Source: Clostridiales bacterium (GTDB taxonomy: Bacteria > Bacillota > Clostridia > Oscillospirales > CAG-272). Taken from it: a stretch of 64,000 nt of DNA. Position 1 is the stretch's first letter, and each line of letters starts with the position of its first letter. Both the position numbers and the translations under genes were made by a program. The notes under the pieces are model-generated. The model searched no databases. It saw nothing but the letters and a program-made list of their open reading frames with translations, and was not told the origin of the DNA. Location of the stretch: positions 43,175 through 107,174 of the forward strand of contig JAAZIU010000007.1 in assembly GCA_012800735.1 (NCBI GenBank). The letters are read 5' to 3'. Shown one piece after another: positions 26,210 to 35,400 of the stretch.

Positions 26210-27367
26210 ATGAATTTAGATAAAAAAACCGGTAATATAGCCGTTGTCGGCTCGACCGGCTCTGTCGGACGCCAGACCCTTGAGGTGCTCTCGCACTTGG
26301 GGCTCCGTCCCGCGGCTTTAGCCGCCAATTCCGACGCGGCGGGGCTTGAGCGGCAATGCCGGCTTTACAAACCCGACACCGCCGCGCTTTTTGACGAAGC
26401 GGCAGCCCGCGACCTTAAAGTTCGCCTCGCCGATACCGAAATTAAAGTTTTGGCGGGAGCCGACGGCGTAAACGAAACCGCCGCGTCAGCCGATACCGTT
26501 GTAAACTCCGCCTCCGGCATAGCCGGACTTGCCCCGACGATGGCAGCCGTGAAAAACGGCCGCCTTCTTGCGCTTGCAAATAAAGAATCGCTCATCACCG
26601 CCGGGGGGCTGGTTATGCAGACCGCGGCCGAGACCGGCTCCGAGATACGTCCGGTCGACTCGGAACATAACGCAATCTGGCAGTGCCTTGAAGCGGATAA
26701 TCCTCCATCAAAGCTTATTTTGACCTGCTCCGGCGGGCCGTTTTTCGGTTACAAAAAGGAACATCTCGAAAATATCACGGCGGAAGACGCGCTGCGCCAT
26801 CCGACCTGGAGCATGGGCGCGAAGATTTCGATCGACTCGGCGACGCTTATGAACAAAGGTTTTGAAGTCATCGAGGCGGCTTATCTTTTCTCGATGCCGG
26901 CTGACAAAATCGAAGTAGTCGTTCACCGGCAAAGCATCGTACACTCGATGGTGGAATTTTCCGACGGCTCGGTGAAAGCTCAGCTTTCCTGCCCGGATAT
27001 GCGGCTCTGCATAATGTACGCATTAAGTTATCCGCGCAGGGCGGACGGGGAAGGATTTATAGAGCAGCTCGACTTTAAAAAAGCAATGAACCTTGACTTT
27101 TCCCCGCCCGACACATCGGTATTTCGGCTTTTGCCGCTTGCCGGGGATGCGATGAGGCGCGGAGGGGTGATTCCGACCGTATTAAACGGCGCAAACGAGC
27201 GGGCGGTAGAGTTATTTTTGGAGGGAAGGATATCCTTCCGCGGCATCACCGACTCGGTAGAAGCCGTTACCACATCCTTCGAAAACTATCCGGCTGACAG
27301 CCTAAAAGCCGTTTATGCGGCCGACCTCGAAGCAAGAAAAAAAATCGACGAATACTTTAAACTTTAA
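26210..27367 (+). CDS. dxr: 1-deoxy-D-xylulose 5-phosphate reductoisomerase
   Basis: Second step of the DXP isoprenoid pathway, NADPH-dependent and the target of fosmidomycin. Seen: NADPH-binding IAVVGSTGSVGRQTLEV, ANKESLI, the metal-site VDSEHNAIWQ, and HPTWSMGAKISIDSATLMNK. The ATG at 26210 is preferred; a TTG at 26192 in the same frame is possible, and neither has a clear ribosome site. It starts 20 bases after cdsA. 385 residues is standard. Confidence 0.95.
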   Translation: MNLDKKTGNIAVVGSTGSVGRQTLEVLSHLGLRPAALAANSDAAGLERQCRLYKPDTAALFDEAAARDLKVRLADTEIKVLAGADGVNETAASADTVVNSASGIAGLAPTMAAVKNGRLLALANKESLITAGGLVMQTAAETGSEIRPVDSEHNAIWQCLEADNPPSKLILTCSGGPFFGYKKEHLENITAEDALRHPTWSMGAKISIDSATLMNKGFEVIEAAYLFSMPADKIEVVVHRQSIVHSMVEFSDGSVKAQLSCPDMRLCIMYALSYPRRADGEGFIEQLDFKKAMNLDFSPPDTSVFRLLPLAGDAMRRGGVIPTVLNGANERAVELFLEGRISFRGITDSVEAVTTSFENYPADSLKAVYAADLEARKKIDEYFKL

Positions 27368-27416
27368 GATCATTCTTTGCGGTAAATAAACTGTACTCAA
27401 CAACGGGGGCATAAAA

Positions 27417-28721
27417 ATGGACGATAAAAAAATCAGCGTTCAAAGCAGTCTTATCTGCGTACATCAGGACGGCGAAGAATTAAGAAAACGGAGTTATAAC
27501 GCGCCGACGGGACTCGAGATGACCGAATACAAAAGCTTTGCGAGCGAATCCGACTTTTCCAACGGAAACTGGAAACGCGTAAGTCCGGACAACGGCCGCA
27601 CGTGGGGCGATTGGATCGACGTATACGGAGAGGTATTTCAGTATGTCGACGGAACGGAAGCAGATGAAATACTCTGGTGCAACCGAGACCCGGAGCTGTA
27701 TGACCCCAAGAGCGAGAGATTCGTTACCTGCGGTATGCAGCGTTATTTTATAGGCGGTCATGTCGAAGCGTACCGCAAAGAATGGAGCGAGGGCGGAGAC
27801 GACGCTCGCGACCATTGTTATCTTATATCCCAAAAGCCGGGAGAAGAAGCCGAATATCAGCTCATCCGTTTTGAAGAGTGCGATGATTACGACCCCAAAA
27901 ATCCGCGAAACAGGGATTATCTTTACAAAAGCAACGCCTACTTCGGCGATATACGGTTCGCGTCAAACGGCGATCTTTTGATTCCCGTCGGAGCTTCAAT
28001 CGGGGCTTGCTGCCGGATACTCGGAATTGACGTCAAAGAAGTCTTTCCTTCCTGTCCGCAGATAATGTGCGGCATGATTCTTGTACGCGCACGCTGGAAC
28101 GGCAGCGCTTATGAGCTGTCATACTCAAAACCGGTCGTACTGAACGACCTGCAAAGCTCAAGAGGGGTATGCGAGCCGTGCGTAGCGGAGCTTACTTCAG
28201 GGCGAATAATCGTGGCTATACGAGGTTCGAATGTTCAGACTTCGGCGTGGAAGACAAGAATCGACCCGTGCGCGCCGGGGTTCAAATGGTACTGCTATTC
28301 CGACGACGGCGGCAAGACGTTTTCACCCATTATGCCGTGGATATTTGACACCCGCGAAGTCGTTTACTCGTCGGCGACCCTCTCGACGTTTTTCCGTTCA
28401 ACCAAAAACGGACGCCTTTACTGGATCGGCAACATTACCGACCCTGTCAAAACATACGGCAACTACCCGCGTTACCCGCTTCATATTTGCGAGGTAGACG
28501 AACGGTACGGCTGTCTTATCAAAGATACTCTGACCGAGATAGACACAAGGCGGGAAGGCGATTCCGAGCTGGTTCAGCTTTCGAACTTCTCTTTGCTTGA
28601 AAACAGAGAAACACTCAAACTGGAAATACGGCTTGCCCGTATCGGTATGCATTCGATTCCCGGGGAAGGCCATGACCTGTATTCCGAAACATGGCTGTAT
28701 GAGATCGATTTTCCCGTATGA
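27417..28721 (+). CDS. Sialidase-like (BNR/Asp-box) protein
   Basis: 434 residues with no signal peptide. Two good Asp boxes (S-x-D-x-G-x-T-W/F) are visible, SPDNGRTW near residue 58 and SDDGGKTF near 297, and the spacing of strands suggests a six-bladed propeller. The arginine triad of true sialidases cannot be confirmed by eye. It sits between dxr and rseP, genes normally adjacent, together with a solute-binding lipoprotein gene 35 bases on. A glycan-processing role is inferred; it could also be a non-enzymatic propeller. Confidence 0.66.
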   Translation: MDDKKISVQSSLICVHQDGEELRKRSYNAPTGLEMTEYKSFASESDFSNGNWKRVSPDNGRTWGDWIDVYGEVFQYVDGTEADEILWCNRDPELYDPKSERFVTCGMQRYFIGGHVEAYRKEWSEGGDDARDHCYLISQKPGEEAEYQLIRFEECDDYDPKNPRNRDYLYKSNAYFGDIRFASNGDLLIPVGASIGACCRILGIDVKEVFPSCPQIMCGMILVRARWNGSAYELSYSKPVVLNDLQSSRGVCEPCVAELTSGRIIVAIRGSNVQTSAWKTRIDPCAPGFKWYCYSDDGGKTFSPIMPWIFDTREVVYSSATLSTFFRSTKNGRLYWIGNITDPVKTYGNYPRYPLHICEVDERYGCLIKDTLTEIDTRREGDSELVQLSNFSLLENRETLKLEIRLARIGMHSIPGEGHDLYSETWLYEIDFPV

Positions 28722-28756
28722 TAATGTTTGATTGAAAAATCAGGGGGGTATTTTCA

Positions 28757-30217
28757 ATGAACAATATTATTAAGTTTTTTTCACTTCTGCTTGTGGCTGC
28801 CGTTGTTCTGGCAGCCGTATACTCATGCGCGTCAGAACAGCAGGGAGCCGAACAGACGGACGTCGCCGCCGATGACACCGCGGCGCCGGAACCGGAAACC
28901 ACCGATAAATACGGCGACAACTTGCCGGAAACGATGGATCTGGGCGGTTATGAGTACCGATTTTTAGGTTATGAAGAATATAACATAAACTCCGATTACA
29001 CACTTTACTTAATGCCGGATGAAATGGACGGCGATATCTTAAACGATACCGCATACAAACGCAACTCAGAAATTGAGGAAAGATTGAATGTAAAGCTTAC
29101 TTTTGTTCCGTGTCAGGATCATTATGCCGGTGAATTGATAGTCAAAACGGTAATGGCCGGCGAAGATGCGTATGATTCCGCGATTTTGTGGACGTCGCTC
29201 GAAAGCGGCATAAAGCTGCTCAAGAACAATTGCCTTTACAATATCCTCAATCTTCCTTATATAAATCCGGAATCGGAGTATTATTTCCCGACAATGACCG
29301 GAATGTATAACATAAACAATAAATTGTACTGCATCGGATCATACTTTACAAATTCTGGCATAATGCCTATACAGATAATTTTTAACAGCAGCTATATAAC
29401 CGATATGGGAATGGAGCTGCCGTATGACATAGTTTTCAGCGACAGCTGGACAATTGATGTATTGAACGAATACATCAAGGACGCGTATTTTGATTTAAAC
29501 GGAAACGGCGTCAAGGATTACGGCGATAAAGTCGGTTATTACAATCATGAGGCGCTTACAAATTATATGATATCCGGCCTTGATATCAACACCGTCACCA
29601 AAACCGAAGACGGCAGATACGCGCCGCTGATATCCGGCGAAAAACTGGTAAACGCCATACAAAAGCTGATGGAATTCAAAAACGGCGAAACGGTGCGCGA
29701 AATAAAGTCATATGAGAAAACTCATGTATTTATGGACGGCAACGCGATGTTTACGACAACCGGCACCGGCGCGCTCGATTTGAGAGCGATAGAAGCTTTT
29801 GATTTCGGAATAGCTCCGTATCCGAAGTATGACGAAAATCAGGAGCGCTATTGCTGTTACGCGGTGCTTTCGCCGGTCTGGGTTCCCTCGACAATACAAA
29901 ACCCGGAAGCGGTCGGAGCGGTGACGGAAGCGTTGGCGGCGGCTTCGTATAAGCAGATGAATCCGGTGTACATAGATATATATATAGAACAGAAAATCCT
30001 GAGAGACGAAAATTCCGTCAAATGCTTGAAATTAATGCAGGAAAACGTCGTATCGGATTTTCTGCGGGTAATGGACTTCACCGGAGGACTTATGAAAGAC
30101 TACGATTACGTAAATAAAATCTGCAAAAAAGGTCCGGATCAGATAGTGTCATCGCTTGCGGCGATTGAAACCAAGGTAACCGTTCTCGCGGAAGAATTTT
30201 TCCGATATTTCGATTAA
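28757..30217 (+). CDS. Extracellular solute-binding lipoprotein (family 1 type)
   Basis: Signal peptide with lipobox VYSC (Cys about 24), an acidic Thr/Glu/Pro spacer, then a large two-lobe binding domain. It contains the Ca-site-like loop DLNGNGVKDYGDKVGYY, also present in the two other solute-binding proteins of this window (55370 and 56954), and shared blocks such as the start DLGGYEYRFLG and LNDTAYKRNSEIEERLNVK. Sugar binding is the family norm. No permease or ATPase gene is adjacent. It starts with a GGGGGT ribosome site. Confidence 0.82.
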   Translation: MNNIIKFFSLLLVAAVVLAAVYSCASEQQGAEQTDVAADDTAAPEPETTDKYGDNLPETMDLGGYEYRFLGYEEYNINSDYTLYLMPDEMDGDILNDTAYKRNSEIEERLNVKLTFVPCQDHYAGELIVKTVMAGEDAYDSAILWTSLESGIKLLKNNCLYNILNLPYINPESEYYFPTMTGMYNINNKLYCIGSYFTNSGIMPIQIIFNSSYITDMGMELPYDIVFSDSWTIDVLNEYIKDAYFDLNGNGVKDYGDKVGYYNHEALTNYMISGLDINTVTKTEDGRYAPLISGEKLVNAIQKLMEFKNGETVREIKSYEKTHVFMDGNAMFTTTGTGALDLRAIEAFDFGIAPYPKYDENQERYCCYAVLSPVWVPSTIQNPEAVGAVTEALAAASYKQMNPVYIDIYIEQKILRDENSVKCLKLMQENVVSDFLRVMDFTGGLMKDYDYVNKICKKGPDQIVSSLAAIETKVTVLAEEFFRYFD

Positions 30218-30271
30218 AACATACAAACAAACCGAAAACGATAATTCGGGAGGCATATTATTTATATCCTT

Positions 30272-31285
30272 TTGGCGCTGCTTATATTCGGCGCGTTTAT
30301 TCTGATACATGAGCTGGGGCATTTTTTCTGGGCGCGGCGCTTCGGCGTTACCGTCATGGAATTTTCCATCGGGATGGGACCGAAACTGATATCTAAAGTT
30401 TCGGAAAAGACCGGCACGCGCTGGTCGCTGAGGATGTTCCCCGTCGGCGGCTTTGTTTCGATGGCCGGCGAGGAAGAAGACTCGGACGACCCCAACGCCC
30501 TTGACCGCAAGCCAATCTGGCAGCGGGGGATGATAATGGCGGCGGGAGCGGCAATGAACCTGCTGCTCGGAGTGATTCTGATGTGCGCCGTCTCGGCGAC
30601 CGCGACATCCCTCGGCTCTACTACTATATACGGCTTTACAAGCGAAGACGCGAAGACCTATCTCTCCGGTCTCCGCTCGGATGACCGCATTATTTACGTC
30701 GGCCGCGCCCGCGTACATACCGCAACCGAAATGGTATACGAGATAATGTACAACGGCACAAAACCGCTGGATATAACCGTTGAGCGGGACGGAGAGAGAC
30801 TTGTGATAGAGGATGTCGAATTTCCGACTTTTGTCGAGTCGGGGCTTACTTTCGGCAATGTAGACTTCTTTGTCTGGCCGGAGGAGAAAAACTTCGTAAA
30901 TGTCGTGAAGCAGTCCTGGTTCAATTCCCTTTCGTCGATGAAAATGATCTGGACTTCCCTCATCGACCTTATGCGAGGGAAATACGGCATCGACGATATG
31001 TCGGGTCCTGTCGGGGTAACGACGGCGATTTCCGAAGCGGCTGACGAGGGGGCGTATGACCTTTTATATCTCTGCGCCGTGATAACGCTCAATCTCGGTA
31101 TATTCAACCTCCTGCCATTTCCGGCGCTGGACGGAGGACATATACTCTTTCTTATAATTGAGACAATTCGCGGAAAGCCGGTGCCGAGAAAGATACAGGG
31201 ATATATCAATATGGCCGGGCTTGCGCTGCTGCTCCTGCTGATGGTAGTTGTAACTTTCAAGGACATTCTGAAACTAATAAATTAA
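30272..31285 (+). CDS. rseP: Site-2 zinc metalloprotease RseP
   Basis: Intramembrane protease that cuts anti-sigma factors and other membrane substrates. HELGH lies in the first helix, a PDZ-like domain in the middle (about residues 105-185), and NLLPFPALDGGH in the third core helix supplies the third zinc ligand. TTG at 30272 is the first standard start but lies 18 bases from the GGGAGG site (30248-30253); an in-frame ATT at 30260 sits at the ideal 6-base distance and gives the usual N-terminal helix. Normally it directly follows dxr. Confidence 0.92.
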   Translation: MALLIFGAFILIHELGHFFWARRFGVTVMEFSIGMGPKLISKVSEKTGTRWSLRMFPVGGFVSMAGEEEDSDDPNALDRKPIWQRGMIMAAGAAMNLLLGVILMCAVSATATSLGSTTIYGFTSEDAKTYLSGLRSDDRIIYVGRARVHTATEMVYEIMYNGTKPLDITVERDGERLVIEDVEFPTFVESGLTFGNVDFFVWPEEKNFVNVVKQSWFNSLSSMKMIWTSLIDLMRGKYGIDDMSGPVGVTTAISEAADEGAYDLLYLCAVITLNLGIFNLLPFPALDGGHILFLIIETIRGKPVPRKIQGYINMAGLALLLLLMVVVTFKDILKLIN

Positions 31286-31286
31286 A

Positions 31287-32378
31287 ATGGCAAACACCGA
31301 ATACAAAAGGCGGAGCTGCCGTTCGGTCATGGTGGGTTCGGTCAGGATAGGCGGGGATTCGCCGATATCCGTCCAGACGATGACAAACACCGACACCCGC
31401 GACGACGCTGCAACAATCGCCCAGATAAAAACGCTTTACTCTGCAGGGGCGGACATTATAAGGCTTGCAGTTCCCGACAATGAAGCCGCCGATGCTTTCG
31501 GCAGGATAAAGGAAGCGCTGCCGGACGCGCCGCTTGTCGCCGACATTCATTTCGATTACCGCCTCGCCCTCGCCTGCACCGAGCGGGGAGCTGACAAGAT
31601 ACGCATAAATCCCGGCAACATAGGCGATGAGGACAATGTCCGCAAGGTCGCCGACGCCTGCCGGCGGCGCGGTATTCCGATACGAATCGGGGTGAACGGC
31701 GGCTCGGCGGAAAAGTCAATCGTCGAGAAATACGGCGGCGTCTGCGCCGAAGCGCTGGCGGAGAGCGCATTATATCACGCCAGACTGCTCGAAAACTGTA
31801 ATTTTGAAGATATAATTATCGCCGTCAAGGCGTCCGACGTGCCGACGACGATAAAGGCAAACCGGATATTGGCGAAAAGCTGCCATTATCCGCTGCATAT
31901 CGGCGTCACCGAAGCCGGAGGGGAATATTCCGGCATTATAAAGAGCGCCGCCGGTATCGGAACGCTGCTTTCCGAGGGAATCGGCGACACCATACGCATC
32001 TCGCTTACCGCGCCGCCCGAAAAGGAGGTCAGGGTGGGAATCGAGCTACTCCGCGCGCTTTCGCTGAGAAGCGGACCCGACATCATAGCCTGCCCGACCT
32101 GCGGGCGTACGAAGATAGACCTAATCGGCATTTATGACGAATTTTGCCGGCGCGCACCGGCAGAGATTCCCGGTTTTGCCTCTCTTGATATAAGTATCGC
32201 CATAATGGGCTGCATAGTCAACGGTCCGGGGGAGGCTTCCCGCGCCGACATCGGGCTTGCGGGCGGCAGCGGACGCGCCGCGATATTTTCCCGAGGCAAG
32301 ACGCTTATGACGGTTCCGCAGGAAAAAGCGGTCGACGCCCTCATTGATGAAATAAAACGCCGTTATCCGGCAGAATAA
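31287..32378 (+). CDS. ispG: 4-hydroxy-3-methylbut-2-enyl diphosphate synthase (GcpE)
   Basis: Iron-sulphur enzyme of the DXP pathway. N-terminal TIM-barrel (VMVGSVRIGGDSPISVQTMT) and C-terminal cluster domain with CPTCGRTKIDL and IMGCIVNGPGEA, which provide the three cysteines and the glutamate of the 4Fe-4S site. 363 residues, normal. It begins one base after the rseP stop. Followed by a terminator. Confidence 0.96.
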   Translation: MANTEYKRRSCRSVMVGSVRIGGDSPISVQTMTNTDTRDDAATIAQIKTLYSAGADIIRLAVPDNEAADAFGRIKEALPDAPLVADIHFDYRLALACTERGADKIRINPGNIGDEDNVRKVADACRRRGIPIRIGVNGGSAEKSIVEKYGGVCAEALAESALYHARLLENCNFEDIIIAVKASDVPTTIKANRILAKSCHYPLHIGVTEAGGEYSGIIKSAAGIGTLLSEGIGDTIRISLTAPPEKEVRVGIELLRALSLRSGPDIIACPTCGRTKIDLIGIYDEFCRRAPAEIPGFASLDISIAIMGCIVNGPGEASRADIGLAGGSGRAAIFSRGKTLMTVPQEKAVDALIDEIKRRYPAE

Positions 32379-32400
32379 ACAATATACGAAACAAACGCTG

Positions 32401-32438
32401 AGCGTGACAAAAGCGGCTCCCGCCTGTCACGCTGATTT
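32401..32438 (+). terminator. Terminator after ispG
   Basis: 9-bp outer stem AGCGTGACA / TGTCACGCT enclosing an inner AGCGG-like hairpin, followed by GATTTTT. It lies 19 bases before the polC ATG, so polC may depend partly on read-through. Confidence 0.8.
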
Positions 32439-32457
32439 TTAACAAAAGGCTTGAAAA

Positions 32458-35400
32458 ATGGCAGACAAAAAACAAAACTCCGAACCAAAAAGGGATTTTA
32501 CCTTTTGTTTTCCCCGCTATACCCCGCCCCCTGCGCTGAAACCGATTACCGACGCGGCGCAGGATATCCGCATTCGCTGCGACCGGGAGAAAAAAATAGT
32601 TGAATTTACAGCCTCCTTCGGCTGCATTTTTAATAAAGACGATTTATACGCCATCGAGGAGGGAATAAAAGAGGCTTACGGGCTGAATATCGTTCGGATG
32701 ATACCGCAATATCCAGGGGAGCTTTTTTCGAAAGACTACCTGCCGCAGATAATAACCGAGCTTTACAGGATTGGCTCGGTTTCCCGCGGTTTTTTTGACG
32801 ATTACGAAGCTTTCTGGGAGGATGACACGCTTGAGATAGACGTATGTTGCTCCAATGGCGGGATAGAGCTGCTTTGCGACGCCCGCACTCCCGAATATAT
32901 CTCCGGTATCATCCGTTCCGAATTCGGTCTTGAATATAAAGTAGATATCCGGCAGAAGGAAAACTGGCAGCAAAACAGCGATGAATTTGAACAGTCGATA
33001 GCCGATCAGGAAAACCAATTCCGCGCCGAAGCCGCGGCTGCCGCAGCGCGCCTTGCCGAACTCGCCGCCGCCGAAGCCGAAAAGAAGGTGAAAGAAGAGG
33101 CCGTCAAAGACGATATATCAAAGCTGCCGCGGGTAAACACGCTGAATTCGGATGAGCTTATCTATGAGGAGCTTGAAAACGGAGTTGTCAAAATAGGGCT
33201 TATGACTTTTAATGTCTCCGGGGCAAAGGCGGTGTTCGGCTCGGAATTTGATCTCTCAGAGCCCGACCCGTTAAGAGAACTTAACGGACCGAAGCAAAAT
33301 GCCGTTGTTTACGGGGTTGTTTTTAACTTCGACTCAAAGCAGATCCGCCGCAGCGGGAAAGTTGTAACGACTTTCAATATAACCGATAACGACTCCTCGC
33401 TCAGAGTCAAGCTGATATCCGATCAGAATAAGGCCGACGAGCTGATGAACGCCGTTTCCGAGGGGGACGCGGCGGCGCTTCGCGGCGCGCTGAAGAAAGA
33501 CGAATTTGACGGAGAGCTGACACTTAATCTTTCCGACATAATGAAGATAGAATCGGTCGGCCGCGCCGACAACGCCCCCGAAAAGCGGGTGGAACTGCAT
33601 CTTCACACACAGATGTCGGCGATGGATTCGACAATTCCGCCCGACGAAGCCGTAAAAATCGCGAAAGCCTGGGGACACAAGGCGGTCGCGATAACCGACC
33701 ACGGCAACGTTCAGGCGTTTCCGATAGCGATGGAGACAGCGGAAAAGTTAGGCGGTATTAAGGTCATTTACGGTATGGAGGGTTATTTCGTCGACGACAC
33801 CGCAAGGGCGGTTTACGGCGAATGCGAAGAGGCGCTTGACAATGAATTTGTCATCTTCGACATCGAAACCACCGGACTTTCCTCGCTTCATGACAAGATA
33901 ACCGAAATCGGCGCGGTGCTGATGCGGGACGGCGAGGTAAAGAGCCGTTTTTCCACCTTCGTCGATCCGCAGCGTCATATTCCGGAAAACATTACCGCGC
34001 TTACGAATATCACCGACGAGATGGTTTCGGGCGCGCCGAAAGACTATGAGGCGGTCAAATCCTTCCTTGACTGGGCGGGAAACCGGCTGCTCATCGCTCA
34101 CAACGCAAACTTTGACACCAGCTTTATCCGGCGGGTCGCTGATGAAAACGGATTTGAGTTTTCGAATCCGTATCTTGACACCGTAGCGCTGTCAAGGTTT
34201 ATCAATCCCGAACTTTCAAATCATCGGCTTGAAACCTTGGCGGAGTATTTCACCTTAGGCGACTTCGGTCATCACCGCGCCGACGCGGACGCCGAAATGC
34301 TGGGGCTTATCTTCAGCCGGATGTGCGAAAAGCTCCGCCGCGAGGGAATAAACGACCTCGGCGCGATGCAGCGGGTGATGTCGGACAAAGCAGATCCGAT
34401 GAAACTGCGCCCGTATCATATAATTATACTCGTAAAGAACAAAACCGGACTTAAAAACCTGTATAAGCTGGTTTCAAGGTCGTATCTCGACTATTTTTAC
34501 CGTAATCCCCGTATACCGAAAACTCTGCTTGACGAGCACCGCGAGGGGCTGATACTCGGCTCCGCCTGTCAGGCGGGCGAGTTTTTCACGGCGCTGATGG
34601 ACAACCGCTCGGAAAGCGACCTCATTAAAATCGCTAAATATTACGATTATATCGAAATACAGCCGCTTATAAACAACCGCTTCCTGATAAATGAAGGAAG
34701 AGTAGCCGGCGAAGATGACTTAATGGCGCTTAACCGACGGGCAATCGAGATCGCCGACAAAGCGGGAGTCAGGGTCTGCGCCACCTGCGACGCGCATTTC
34801 CTGAATCCCGAAGATGAGATATATCGCCGGATACTTCAGGCGGGTATGCGCTTCAGCGACGCCGACAGCGAATCCGCGCTTTATCTGCGCACCACCGACG
34901 AGATGCTGAGGGAATTTTCCTATCTGCCGCCGGATGTGGCGCGGAAGATAGTTATCGAAAATCCCAATGCTCTTGCGGACGAGATAGAAGAAGTCCGTCC
35001 TATTCCGAAAGGCACTTTCACCCCGAAGGTCGAGGGAGCTGACGAGGAGCTTGTCCGCATCTGCCGCGAAAACGCAAGGAAGCTCTACGGAGACCCGCTG
35101 CCGGAAATTGTCTCGGCGCGGATGGAACGGGAATTGAAGTCGATCATCGAACACGGCTTTGCGGCGCTTTACATCATCGCGCAGAAGCTGGTAGCCTACT
35201 CGGAGAGCCAGGGGTATCTTGTCGGTTCCCGCGGCTCGGTCGGTTCCTCCTTTGTCGCCTCTCTTGCCGGAATATCCGAAGTAAACCCGCTGCCGCCGCA
35301 CCGCCGCTGCCCGAAATGCCGGTATTGCGATTTTGAAAACGAAGAAAAAGTCGGCTCCGGCTTTGATTTCAAAGACATCCCCTGTCCCAAATGCGGCGCC

